Part shown: piece by piece, positions 52,837 through 61,526 of the stretch
Position numbering within the stretch: position 1 is the first letter of the stretch
How the letters are laid out: each line of letters starts with the position of its first letter
Origin: an uncultured Acidobacteriota bacterium
Lineage (GTDB): Bacteria > Acidobacteriota > Terriglobia > Bryobacterales > Bryobacteraceae
Assembly: GCA_902825945.1 (NCBI GenBank)
Contig: CADECY010000030.1
Coordinates: 1-64,000 of the forward strand
DNA: 64,000 bases
Direction of reading: 5' to 3'
Notes under the pieces: generated by a model
Databases searched by the model: none
Told to the model about the DNA's origin: nothing
What the model saw: the letters and a program-made list of their open reading frames with translations, nothing else
Translations under genes and position numbers: made by a program

Positions 52837-53717
52837 TCGGACCCAAGCTTCCTTTGTTCGCTGTGCTGACGGGGATCCTGCTCGTGCCGGCGGATCTGGT
52901 GATCGAAGCCCGGCGCGACACCGTCTTCGTGCGGGCTGACGCCGATCTTCAATTGCGCCTGCTGCACACCGTTTCATCCTCGGAGTCGCGCTTGAACGAA
53001 CATGTCGATTTCGAGGTGGTCGAAGACCTCGTGCAGGACGACATGGTCGTTATTCCGCGCGGCAGCAAAGCCTGGGGTGTGGTGACGGCGGTCGAGCCGA
53101 AGAGCCGGCTGCGCAGGAACGGCAAGCTCGATATCGACTTGCAGGCCGTCTGCCTGCCTGATGGATCCGGAGCGGCGCTACGTGCCTACCGCCGTGGTTC
53201 GACGCAGGTGCCGGGCGATCAGCCTTCCGCGGGCGACAGTCTGTTCGCGCTGCCCGCGCTGCCGGTGCTGGTGTTCCTGTACGGCAAGGATGTCACGATT
53301 CCGAAGGGTCGCGAGTTCACCGCCTACCTCGGCGAAGATATCGACGTGAAACGCACGCGCGGACGTCCCGCGCCGTCGGGCAACTGCTCGTCTCCGGCCG
53401 AACGCGAAGCGGCGCGCAAGGCGCCGGTGATCGTGCAGCCGGACCTATCGTCAGTCATCGTGCGATCGAAACCCGAAGGTGCCGAGATTCTGCTGAATGA
53501 CCGGTTCATGGGGCAGACGCCCGCGACACTGCGTCTCCAGCCGGGCGAATACAAACTGCGTCTGTCATTGCCGAACAAAGCCAAGTGGGAGCGGACGGTA
53601 GTGATCACGCCCGGTGGCGACAGCACGATTCAGGCGTCGCTCGAAAGCACGGTGCCCGACCGCGTGACGGACCCGGCGCCGTGGCGCAAAACCACCGAAA
53701 AGGCCGCTCAACGATGA
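52833..53717 (+). CDS. Exported PEGA-domain protein
   Basis: 294 aa from the GTG at 52833, overlapping the previous stop by 4 nt, with GGGAGG upstream. The N-terminal hydrophobic stretch (LPLFAVLTGILLVPADLVI) is a signal or anchor. Residues about 45-160 have a beta-rich fold (SSESRLNEHVDFEVVEDLVQDDMVVIPRGSKAWGVV) seen in acidobacterial PEGA proteins. The C-terminal PEGA domain is SSVIVRSKPEGAEILLNDRFMGQTPATLRLQPGEYKLRLS. PEGA modules bind surface layers or glycans. Part of the operon. Confidence 0.7.
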   Translation: MIGPKLPLFAVLTGILLVPADLVIEARRDTVFVRADADLQLRLLHTVSSSESRLNEHVDFEVVEDLVQDDMVVIPRGSKAWGVVTAVEPKSRLRRNGKLDIDLQAVCLPDGSGAALRAYRRGSTQVPGDQPSAGDSLFALPALPVLVFLYGKDVTIPKGREFTAYLGEDIDVKRTRGRPAPSGNCSSPAEREAARKAPVIVQPDLSSVIVRSKPEGAEILLNDRFMGQTPATLRLQPGEYKLRLSLPNKAKWERTVVITPGGDSTIQASLESTVPDRVTDPAPWRKTTEKAAQR

Positions 53718-53727
53718 GGAGTATCAC

Positions 53728-54309
53728 ATGAAAGCCATCGTCTCCGTCTTTCTTTCCTTCCTTCTGTGTACCGCTGGTTTCGGCCAAACGGGCGACCTCA
53801 CGATCGTCGTCCACGATGGCGAAGGCGCGGTCCACAATCTGCGCCGCAAGGCTGTCAGCCCGGTCGCCGTCGAGGTGCGCGATGAGCGCAATCGTCCGGT
53901 GCCGGAAGCCAAGGTGCGCTTCGTGATGCCCGAAATCGGGCCCGGCGGACGCTTCGTCGATGGCAGCCGGACGCTCGAGACCTTCACTGATGAACAGGGC
54001 CGCGCGGGATTCTCGTCGTTCGTGCTGAACGAACACGAGGGACGCTTCAGCGTCACCGTCACCGCGATCGCGAAGGGCCGCGAGGCAGGCACCGCGATTA
54101 CGCAAATCGCAAGCCGTTTCCTCGAGCCGAGTGCCCGCCCGGAGCAACCGGCGATTCATCGCCGTTCGAGCAAAGGCCTGGCGATCGTGCTGGGAATCGG
54201 CGCGGCGGCCACGCTGGCCGGAGTGCTGGCGAGCCGTGGTGGCGCGGGTCCGGGAACGCCTCCTGTTTCGATCGGAGTGGGCGGAGTACAAGTGGGAGGG
54301 CCTCGTTGA
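53728..54309 (+). CDS. Exported Ig-like (Big_1/carboxypeptidase-regulatory-like) membrane protein
   Basis: 193 aa. Signal peptide KAIVSVFLSFLLCTAGFG. An Ig-like or carboxypeptidase-regulatory-type domain (SPVAVEVRDERNRPVPEAKVRFVMPE, TFTDEQGRAGFSSFVLNEHEGRFSVTVTA), then a C-terminal hydrophobic helix (LAIVLGIGAAATLAGVLAS) and a glycine-rich tail. GAGGAG upstream of the ATG. Probably an anchored extracytoplasmic structural protein. The stop overlaps the next gene by 4 nt (TTGA). Confidence 0.6.
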   Translation: MKAIVSVFLSFLLCTAGFGQTGDLTIVVHDGEGAVHNLRRKAVSPVAVEVRDERNRPVPEAKVRFVMPEIGPGGRFVDGSRTLETFTDEQGRAGFSSFVLNEHEGRFSVTVTAIAKGREAGTAITQIASRFLEPSARPEQPAIHRRSSKGLAIVLGIGAAATLAGVLASRGGAGPGTPPVSIGVGGVQVGGPR

Positions 54310-55277
54310 ACCGGCTTCTTGCCGCTTCGATTCTGATTGCATCTTCCACGTCCGCTCAGGTTCAGTTGTCCGGCATGCGATCCGGGTACGTGGTGGATGA
54401 AGCCACGAGTGTGCTTCGTCCCATTGTCGGACTGCCGGGCTCGGCTTATCTCGGCCGCGCGATTCCGTTGCCTTTCCTGGCCGCCTCGGCGATTGCCGTT
54501 GCCGGTGGCAGTTCGCTGATCGTCAATTCCACCGGAGACGAGCCGCATGCTTATCTCGTTCGCAAGCTCGATGAGCCCGAGCCGGAGGCGATCCGGCTTG
54601 CACCCGCCGATCGTGTCTTTGCGGGAATCCGCGCCAACACGGCGCTCCTCTATTCGGCGCGAGAGGGAATCGTGAGGCTCGTCTTCGCGCTCGACAAGGC
54701 TCCTTCCACCGGCCCCGAAGTCCGCGAGGCTGCCCTCGGAGGAAAGCCTGTAGCGGGCGCGATCGACGAAGAGTCCGGCTGTGCCTGGCTCGCGGTGCGT
54801 TCGGAGGACACCGCGATCGTGTCGCTGTGTCCGGACCGGCCCGGCGAGCCGCGCGTGCAACGGCAACTCGGTCCGATCGATATCACCACGATGACCTATT
54901 GGAAGCGTAACGGGCTTCTCTTCGCCCAACGTAAGGAACATCGCGTGTCGATCCTGCGAGCACCGATCGCGACCGGGATGCAATCGATCGTCGCGTCGGC
55001 GGGCGACGGACTCGCCGATCCGGCCGGGATACAGCCCGCGCCTGGGGCACGTATCGTGATCGTGCAAGGCGAGCCGGCGCGGTTGATGATCGCCGATCCG
55101 TCACGCAAGGACCCGCCCGTGTTCGCGGATCTTCCGGTCGCCGCCGAACTGCTCGACTATCTTTCGCCCGATCGAATTCTGTCGGTGAATCGAGTGAGCG
55201 CATCGCCACTGGTAGTGCTCGATGCCGAGCAGGAGTTCGCATCCTACTACATTCCTCCAGCGGGGGATCCGGAATGA
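54306..55277 (+). CDS. Exported propeller-like hypothetical protein
   Basis: 323 aa from a TTG start in a TTGA overlap. Signal peptide NRLLAASILIASSTSA. Repeated blade-like strands (SSLIVNSTGDEPHAYLV; SREGIVRLVF; SGCAWLAVRSEDTAIVSL; NGLLFAQRKEHRVSIL) suggest a beta-propeller of LVIVD/NHL style, but no motif fixes the family. Probably an extracytoplasmic recognition protein. Overlaps the following gene by 4 nt, ATGA. Confidence 0.5.
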   Translation: MNRLLAASILIASSTSAQVQLSGMRSGYVVDEATSVLRPIVGLPGSAYLGRAIPLPFLAASAIAVAGGSSLIVNSTGDEPHAYLVRKLDEPEPEAIRLAPADRVFAGIRANTALLYSAREGIVRLVFALDKAPSTGPEVREAALGGKPVAGAIDEESGCAWLAVRSEDTAIVSLCPDRPGEPRVQRQLGPIDITTMTYWKRNGLLFAQRKEHRVSILRAPIATGMQSIVASAGDGLADPAGIQPAPGARIVIVQGEPARLMIADPSRKDPPVFADLPVAAELLDYLSPDRILSVNRVSASPLVVLDAEQEFASYYIPPAGDPE

Positions 55278-57430
55278 GGCCGCGCGCCGCCATCTTCGCG
55301 CTTGCGCTTTCGATGCCGCTTTCGGCTCAGATCGGCGGACTCTCGTTCTCCTACCAAACCGCGCCCACCGTGGGTGCCATCGCTCTTGCTCCGGGTGGAA
55401 CCGTCCCGTTCCCGCAGACGCAGCAAGGCTTCACTTCGACGGTGACGTTCCTGGTCTCCAATCGTGACCAGAATCCGTGGACGCTTTCCGAAGCTCAGGC
55501 GGAAGGTGCCGGATTCACGCTTACCTGGCAAACCGGACCCATCATCAACGGCGGCACGCGATTCCTGTCGATCCACTTCTCTCCTGCCGCCGCCGGTTCG
55601 ACCGCGGGGATTCTGACGCTGCGCTTGAGCGGATCCAATGGAGCCACGGCCACGCCGTCGTTCCAACTCGCGGTGCGCGGCGAATCGGGCCAGACATCTC
55701 CGCAAAACGCCGCGATCATCAGCTTCATCAACTACAACGGCGGCAATCAGACGATTCTCAACAACGGCGACACGATCCAGTTTCCCGCGACGACGGTTGG
55801 CGTACGCGGGTCACTCGCGGTCGTGGTGAACAATCGCAACGTCACCGGGCCGATCGCCCTCGAATCGGTCGCGGTGACCGGCTCGTACTTCGACTCGTCG
55901 GGCGTGACGCTTCTTCCCGCATCGATCGTTGGCGGCGGCGAGATGCGTTTCAGCATCGGATTCATCCCGATCGAGCCCGGTGAGTTCACTGGAACGATCG
56001 CGATCAAGGTGAGCGGCGTCACCCACGTCTTCTTCCTGCGCGCGCTCGCCCAGGCGGCAATCCTCGAACTCGAGATGATGGCAGGCGACGCGATCACGCG
56101 CGTCACTCCGAACGACACCATCGAATTTCCGCGCACGAGCACGGCGGGCGGGCGTAACGTGATCCGCTTCCGTCTGCGAAACAGCGGTAACGCGGAGGGG
56201 CGTTGGGGAGTCATCGCGGTGAGTGGATCTTCGTTCCAACTCATCGACCCACCCGCGCCGGGCATCATTCGCCCGGGCGAGATTCTGCCATTCTCGATCG
56301 CTTTCACGCCGCGAGAAGTGGGCGACCATCGCGGACAACTCCGCCTCGATAACACGCAGTGGGGTCTCGCGGGGAAAAGCTCGGGTCCGCAACTGCTCAT
56401 GTCGCTGGTGTTCGGCGATGTCGTCGTGGCGCTGAAGCCCACCGGCTTCTCGGTGATTCCGAACACCGATATCGGCGGGCGCCGCACCTTCTGGATCGAG
56501 GTGGCGAACACGGGCGATGAGGTGGGATTTCTCGCCGCGGTGTCGATCGTGGGTGAAGGATTCGCGCTGAGCCGCTCGCAGCAGTTCCCGATGCCGGTTC
56601 CGGCCGGACAGGCCGTGCGGATCGAGGCGCTCTTCGCACCCACCCAGATCGGAACGGTGGAAGGCAAGCTAGTGGTCCACGACACTTCCTACAACGTGAT
56701 CGGAGTCGCGAACGAACCGCCGCCGCTTCCCGCCGCGACCTTCGTGGGGATCCCGCGCCTCGCCGAAGCGCTTCAGCAGCCCGCCGCCGCGCTCGAACTC
56801 GCCGAGCCGTATCCGTACGATCTCACCGGCAGACTGATCCTGAGCTTCTCTTCCGAGTCGCTGATCGACGATCCCGCCGTGCAGTTCGTCAGCGGTAATC
56901 GCACGGTTGACTTCCGCATCCCCGCGCGCACCACGCGGGCCATCTTCGGATCGTCGCTGCGCGAGATTCGCTTTCAGACCGGGAGTCTCGCCGGAACGAT
57001 TACGCTGGTGGCGCAGATCTCGGTCGGGAAGTATGACTTGACGCGTGCCACGCCGCCGCTTGCCACGATCGACGTTCCGGCCGGACCGCCGGTGATTCGA
57101 AGCGTGCTGATCTCGCCACGGTCGGGACGCGCCATCGATGTGATCATCAGCGGGGCTTCTCCGGCGCGATCGGTGTCGCGGCTGTTGCTCGGATTCACGC
57201 CATCGCCCGGCGCCCGACTGCAGGTGACGTCGCTCACCGTCGATGTCGGGGCGCAGTTCGAAACGTGGTATCAGAGTTCGAACTCGCGGCCCTACGGTGG
57301 ACAATTTACAGTGAATCTGACGCTCGAGTTTTCGAGCGACTACAGCGCCGTCGCGTCAATGGCGGTGCGCGCTGCCAATGGACTGGGGACTTCCGCGGCC
57401 AAGACGGTGACGGTTACCTCGCGCGATTGA
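55274..57430 (+). CDS. Large secreted protein with repeated ASH/choice-of-anchor-D domains
   Basis: 718 aa. Signal peptide RPRAAIFALALSMPLSAQ. At least three immunoglobulin-like ASH (ASPM/SPD-2/Hydin) repeats, each built of TVTFLVSNRDQNPWTL / SIHFSPAAAGSTAGILTLRLSG-type strands, near residues 40-135, 155-265, 280-390 and 405-500; then a beta-rich C-terminal part with RSVLISPRSGRAIDVIIS. ASH modules are adhesive and structural. Last gene of the operon, in a 4-nt overlap with the previous gene. Candidate surface or matrix protein. Confidence 0.65.
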   Translation: MRPRAAIFALALSMPLSAQIGGLSFSYQTAPTVGAIALAPGGTVPFPQTQQGFTSTVTFLVSNRDQNPWTLSEAQAEGAGFTLTWQTGPIINGGTRFLSIHFSPAAAGSTAGILTLRLSGSNGATATPSFQLAVRGESGQTSPQNAAIISFINYNGGNQTILNNGDTIQFPATTVGVRGSLAVVVNNRNVTGPIALESVAVTGSYFDSSGVTLLPASIVGGGEMRFSIGFIPIEPGEFTGTIAIKVSGVTHVFFLRALAQAAILELEMMAGDAITRVTPNDTIEFPRTSTAGGRNVIRFRLRNSGNAEGRWGVIAVSGSSFQLIDPPAPGIIRPGEILPFSIAFTPREVGDHRGQLRLDNTQWGLAGKSSGPQLLMSLVFGDVVVALKPTGFSVIPNTDIGGRRTFWIEVANTGDEVGFLAAVSIVGEGFALSRSQQFPMPVPAGQAVRIEALFAPTQIGTVEGKLVVHDTSYNVIGVANEPPPLPAATFVGIPRLAEALQQPAAALELAEPYPYDLTGRLILSFSSESLIDDPAVQFVSGNRTVDFRIPARTTRAIFGSSLREIRFQTGSLAGTITLVAQISVGKYDLTRATPPLATIDVPAGPPVIRSVLISPRSGRAIDVIISGASPARSVSRLLLGFTPSPGARLQVTSLTVDVGAQFETWYQSSNSRPYGGQFTVNLTLEFSSDYSAVASMAVRAANGLGTSAAKTVTVTSRD

Positions 57431-57529
57431 TCCGGCGCTTCAGCGGAAGTGGCCTTTACGGTCCATTTTCACCGCTTGTGATGGACGGAGGTACACCGAT
57501 GCCCCCCGACAGTCAAAGGAGCGAGTCAC

Positions 57530-58882
57530 ATGACCCTCGAGAAATACCGCCAGACGATACCCGTCGCGGGTCTACTGATGGCCGCCGCCATTTGCAGGCG
57601 TCAGGATCTTTCGCAAAACAAGCCTCCGGCCAATTCCAAGGCCACGGCCGTCTCCGAACCCTGCCTCGCCGATCCGAACTGGATTCAGTCGCCGAGCCAA
57701 CCTGACTTCCAATCGGACCCAATGAGCGTGTGCGCCTTCCATCAGTACGCGTGGCGGTCGTTTCTCTTCCTGACGAGTCCGTCGCCCGTAGGGGATCTGA
57801 TTTTCGAGACGTTTCCGTCGATCGATGACGTGTTCGGACGCAAGGCCTCGCCCTCCGCGAAGACTCTCGTGAGCGCCAACACGAAAAAGGTCCGCTCGTT
57901 CGTGCCCCGCGTGAACAAGCCCAGCCGCGTCGAGCCGTTTACCGATGACCTGCAGGCAGGGCCGGGTGGAGTTCTCGTTGCTCAGAGCAATGACGTTACC
58001 TACTATGAGCAACTGCTCGATCCCACAGGCGTGGGCTTCGTGAAGAGCTGCGACCTGACGGTTTTCGATTGCCAAGCGCAACCGGCGGCGAAGGATCTGC
58101 GGTTACCGGCCGGCGCAATCGAGGTCAAGGCCTCGTGGGTGCCGATGTCGAAGTCGCACCCGAACGCGAATCTCTTTTACAAAATCAACGGTTTCGCAGT
58201 GCAGAGGCCGGATGGTTCCACCTATGTGCCAGACTTCATGGCGCTCACCGGCTTCCACCTGGTTTTCGCCACCAAGGGCCATCCGGAATTGATCTGGGCG
58301 ACCTTCGAGCATGTTGCCAACGCTCCGGACGGGCCCTGTGTTCCGGGCGCACCGCCACCCGCGCCGTTTCAAAGCTGGACGTTCAACAACCTGAAGGACA
58401 CCGATTGCTCGCCGACGCACATCAACCAGTTCGTCAAAGGCGCCAAACCAGGTTCGAAACCGCCTCCTCCAATCAATCAAGTGGTACGGGTGACACCGTC
58501 CGGGGGCGGAGACCCGGAGAATGTGGGCGACATCAAGTCGCTCAACGCCTCCGTGCTCGCCCAACTGTCCGCCGAGTCCGTCTGGCGGAACTACTTCCTC
58601 GTTGGTACGATCTGGACGAAGGGCGGCAACCTTCCTCCCTCGACATCGAACGAAGCCGGTTCGACGTTGCTCGCCAATGCCACGATGGAGACGTTCCGGC
58701 AGAACAAGAACTGCTTCGACTGCCACACGAACGCGACCGGTTCCAGCCAGGCCGCGCCGCCCTTCCTCGTCAGTCACGCCTTCCCGTTCCAGGGCAGTTC
58801 CAAGCCAGCGTGCTCATACACGTCGACTCTGCCGAAGGCCTGCGCGGCGACTCAGCCTCCCCCATCGCCTCCGGCGAAATGA
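57530..58882 (+). CDS. Exported CxxCH-motif (mono-haem-like) protein
   Basis: 450 aa. AAAGGAG lies 10 nt before the ATG. N-terminal hydrophobic stretch (IPVAGLLMAAAIC) is a signal; a Cys near residue 22 may be lipidated, but the lipobox is poor. The C-terminal half ends with NKNCFDCHTNATGS (Cys395, Cys398, His399), a c-type haem motif. Upstream CAFHQYAWRSFLFLTSPSP and FMALTGFHLVFATKGHPELIWATFEH are conserved-looking but unassigned. Possibly an outer-surface redox protein; its specific partner is unknown. Confidence 0.6.
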   Translation: MTLEKYRQTIPVAGLLMAAAICRRQDLSQNKPPANSKATAVSEPCLADPNWIQSPSQPDFQSDPMSVCAFHQYAWRSFLFLTSPSPVGDLIFETFPSIDDVFGRKASPSAKTLVSANTKKVRSFVPRVNKPSRVEPFTDDLQAGPGGVLVAQSNDVTYYEQLLDPTGVGFVKSCDLTVFDCQAQPAAKDLRLPAGAIEVKASWVPMSKSHPNANLFYKINGFAVQRPDGSTYVPDFMALTGFHLVFATKGHPELIWATFEHVANAPDGPCVPGAPPPAPFQSWTFNNLKDTDCSPTHINQFVKGAKPGSKPPPPINQVVRVTPSGGGDPENVGDIKSLNASVLAQLSAESVWRNYFLVGTIWTKGGNLPPSTSNEAGSTLLANATMETFRQNKNCFDCHTNATGSSQAAPPFLVSHAFPFQGSSKPACSYTSTLPKACAATQPPPSPPAK

Positions 58883-58899
58883 GCTCGCGGGCATGATCC

Positions 58900-58926
58900 T
58901 TGCCGATGCCCGCGGCGCGGTATGAT
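58900..58926 (+). promoter_or_regulatory. Candidate promoter of the CehA/McbA gene, possibly leaderless
   Basis: TTGCCG (58900-58905) and TATGAT (58921-58926) with a 15-bp spacer. TATGAT is a good -10 and ends 8 bp before the GTG at 58935, so transcription could begin on or near the start codon. There is no ribosome binding site upstream of either the TTG (58926) or the GTG. Confidence 0.3.
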
Positions 58927-58934
58927 TGGGCGCT

Positions 58935-60443
58935 GTGTGGATCATCATTCTCCTTTCGGCGCTCGACATTTCAGCGGCTGAACTCCGCATCAACCTGGTG
59001 GACCAGAAGCGCCTGCCGGTCACGGCGAGGCTCGAGGTCCATGGCCCGGATGGCAAGGCGCACCAGCCGGCGGAGGGTTCGATTCCGAGCCTTCCGCCCG
59101 GCCGTTCCCCAACCGGATCGCCTTATCTGCGATCCTTCGTGACACGAACCGGGCAAGTCACTCTCCAGGTTCCCGAGGGGCGCTACAAGATCGTCGCCGA
59201 ACGCGGACTCGAACACGAGCGAGTGACGGTCGAAGCCGATACCGCGCGGCCGGGCCCGATCGAGATCCGGATGCGGCCTTGGATCGACATGCGCCGCCGA
59301 GGCTGGTGGAGCGGTGACTTGCATGTGCATCGTCCGATGGCGGACGTGCCCGCCCTGCTCGCCGCCGAGGATCTCTCGTTCGGTGCGGTGTTCACAATGT
59401 GGAACAAGCAGAACATCTGGGGCGATTCACCGCTTCCGGGGGACTGGATTCGCAAGACCGGCCCACGCCAGTGGATGTCGATCACCAATGCGGAAGACGA
59501 ACGCGGCGGCGGCGCTTGGATGCTGCACGGACTCGCGGCTTCGCTCGGCATCGAAAAGGTGCTCGAACCCGCGGCTCGCGCCACCGAAAGTTGGGATCCG
59601 CCGGGCATCGAATTCGTACGTTCCGCGCGCCGACAGAAACAGGTTGGGGGGGTGTTTCCCTGGTTCGATCTCGAGAAGCCGATCTGGTGGGAGGCACCCG
59701 TGATGATGGCACTCGAGCGGCCGGACTCGATGGGATTGCTCCACAATCACTATGACCAGTACGGCATGTACGATAACGAAGCCTGGGGCCGCAAGCGGGA
59801 CCTCGCGAAATTTCCCGGACCCGGCGGGTTCTCCGATTACTCGCTCCACCTGATGTATCGTTACTGGAACCTCGGCTGGCTGGTGACGCCCACGGCGGGA
59901 GCCGCGAGCGGCGTGCTGCCGAATCCGGTTGGTTACAACCGGACGTATGTCCGGATGGACGGCGATTTCGCGGTCGAGAAATGGTACGCCGGACTGCGAG
60001 CGGGTGGCGGGCGCGTGATGGTGTCGAACGGCCCACTGGTGTTCTTGTCGCCGCAGTTCGCGGAGGGGCGGATTGGCGGCGGCACCGTCGAGGTGTTATC
60101 GCGGGAGCCGATCGAGCGGGTGGAGATCGTCGCGAACGGAACCGTGGTTCAAAGCTGGAAACCGGGCGGCCGGCGGTTTCGATCAAAAGTGCGAGTGGAG
60201 GGCGCGGATCGTCACAGTTGGGTTGCGGCCCGAGCCTATTCGGTGAATGACCTTACGGTGCGGCTCGGACACACCTCGCCGGTTGCGATTCCCGGCGGCG
60301 GCTGGGACAAACGTGCCGATGCGCGCTACTTCCGCGAATGGGTCGAGGAACTGGCCCGGAATCCGCGGACGCCCCGCGAATCGAAGGCGGGTAAGCTTTA
60401 TTCCGATGCGCTCGAGGTGTATCGGCTGATGGAGCGGGACTAA
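58935..60443 (+). CDS. CehA/McbA-family metallohydrolase
   Basis: 502 aa from the GTG at 58935; a TTG at 58926 gives three more residues. Signal-like N-terminus (WIIILLSALDISAAE). N-terminal Ig-like region with LVDQKRLPVTARLEVHGPDG, then the PHP-like metal motif WWSGDLHVHRP (Asp, His, His at about residues 128-132) as in CehA/McbA phosphoesterase-like proteins. LHNHYDQYGMYDNEAWG and MVSNGPLVFL are later conserved blocks. CehA and McbA are carbamate hydrolases, so ester or carbamate cleavage is possible. Exported; substrate unknown. Confidence 0.75.
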   Translation: MWIIILLSALDISAAELRINLVDQKRLPVTARLEVHGPDGKAHQPAEGSIPSLPPGRSPTGSPYLRSFVTRTGQVTLQVPEGRYKIVAERGLEHERVTVEADTARPGPIEIRMRPWIDMRRRGWWSGDLHVHRPMADVPALLAAEDLSFGAVFTMWNKQNIWGDSPLPGDWIRKTGPRQWMSITNAEDERGGGAWMLHGLAASLGIEKVLEPAARATESWDPPGIEFVRSARRQKQVGGVFPWFDLEKPIWWEAPVMMALERPDSMGLLHNHYDQYGMYDNEAWGRKRDLAKFPGPGGFSDYSLHLMYRYWNLGWLVTPTAGAASGVLPNPVGYNRTYVRMDGDFAVEKWYAGLRAGGGRVMVSNGPLVFLSPQFAEGRIGGGTVEVLSREPIERVEIVANGTVVQSWKPGGRRFRSKVRVEGADRHSWVAARAYSVNDLTVRLGHTSPVAIPGGGWDKRADARYFREWVEELARNPRTPRESKAGKLYSDALEVYRLMERD

Positions 60444-60476
60444 CGTCTGTCCGGCCGGGCGCCGATAGAACAGGCG

Positions 60477-61424
60477 ATGACGCTTTTCACCGCCGACTGT
60501 CTCCGGCTGCATGCTGGTCTCTGCGAGCATCCCGCGGAAGCGGCCGCTGCCCTCAGTTCGGCGGCACGTGTGCTCGAGTCCCAACCTGAGCGCGAGCCCC
60601 GCGAACTAGCGGAGTTGTACTACCGGATTGGGGTGAATCAGGTGGCTGCGGCCAAGTATCCTGCCGCGATCGCCAACCTGAACATGGCAATCGTGATCGA
60701 CAACCAGCTGACGGTGGACGGTCAAGAACTCGGGTTGGAAGCGGGCGCCCGCCGGCTGCTGGCGGCCGCGAGTCTCGAATACGGCGACGTCGCGGCGGCT
60801 GACCGCCATCTGTTCGCTCCGGCTTGCTTCATCAAACGCGATTCGCCCGAGTGGTCCGTGCTGTGGGCTCGTGTGTTGACGGCCCGCGGCGATATCACGC
60901 TTGCCATCGAGGAACTCGAACAGGCGGTCGAGCACGTGGGCGGCCATTATCCCAGTCTCGCGGAGCGAACCGCCAGCCTTTCGTTAGGGGCCGCGCTGCG
61001 CTTGGCCGGCCGGTCCGATGAGGCTCGCACTCGCCTGCGGTCGACTCTCGCCTGGTGGGAAGCCTCGAAGCACGAAGATGGATTCGACGCGCCCGGCCTG
61101 GGATTGACCCTGCTCGAACTCGGGCGTTGCGAACGCGACTGCGGTGCCGTTCGACAGGCCGATGCCTACCTGCGCCACGCGCAGAGCACACTGTCGGTGC
61201 GGCCCGGCGAACGCCATCCCTACGTGGCGCAGGCGCTGTATGAACGCGCCCTGCTTTCGGAATCGCTCGATCGTTTCGGTGCCGCGCGCCACTTCGCGGG
61301 CAAAGCGGTCGAGATTCAGCGCGCCTGCCTTCCGGCTCGCCATCCCGACCTGGTCGCCTCCCAGGCACTGGCGGCGCGAGTCTCGGCCGCCGCGCAGCCG
61401 GTCCACTACGCTCCGGTCGCCTGA
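60477..61424 (+). CDS. TPR repeat protein
   Basis: 315 aa, no signal peptide. Helical repeats with TPR spacing (RELAELYYRIGVNQVAAAKYPAAIANLNMAIV; WARVLTARGDITLAIEELEQAVEHV; GLTLLELGRCERDCGAVRQADAYLRHA; YVAQALYERALLSESLDRFGAARHFAGKAV). HPDLVASQALAARV is a tetratricopeptide-type ending of the kinesin-light-chain style. Probably a cytoplasmic protein-interaction module. It stands alone 33 nt after the CehA gene. Confidence 0.7.
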   Translation: MTLFTADCLRLHAGLCEHPAEAAAALSSAARVLESQPEREPRELAELYYRIGVNQVAAAKYPAAIANLNMAIVIDNQLTVDGQELGLEAGARRLLAAASLEYGDVAAADRHLFAPACFIKRDSPEWSVLWARVLTARGDITLAIEELEQAVEHVGGHYPSLAERTASLSLGAALRLAGRSDEARTRLRSTLAWWEASKHEDGFDAPGLGLTLLELGRCERDCGAVRQADAYLRHAQSTLSVRPGERHPYVAQALYERALLSESLDRFGAARHFAGKAVEIQRACLPARHPDLVASQALAARVSAAAQPVHYAPVA

Positions 61425-61498
61425 GTGAACGTGCCGGCGCGGTGCCGCGCGGGCGTCGTGCTATCTGGCCAAGGCGAAACGCGACCGCCTGACAGGCT

Positions 61499-61514
61499 CG
61501 CCACGCGGGTGGCG
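61499..61514. terminator. GC-rich hairpin between convergent genes
   Basis: CGCCAC (61499-61504) and GTGGCG (61509-61514) form a perfect 6-bp stem with a 4-nt loop, 12 bp from the protease stop on the minus strand. No T-run on either side, so it is only a candidate bidirectional terminator. Confidence 0.3.
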
Positions 61515-61526
61515 GTGCGTGGCGGT

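Noticed and set aside
57461-57486. GTCCAT...ATGGAC inverted repeat after the ten-gene operon
   Set aside because: 6-bp stem with a 14-nt loop and no T-run; not convincing as a terminator.
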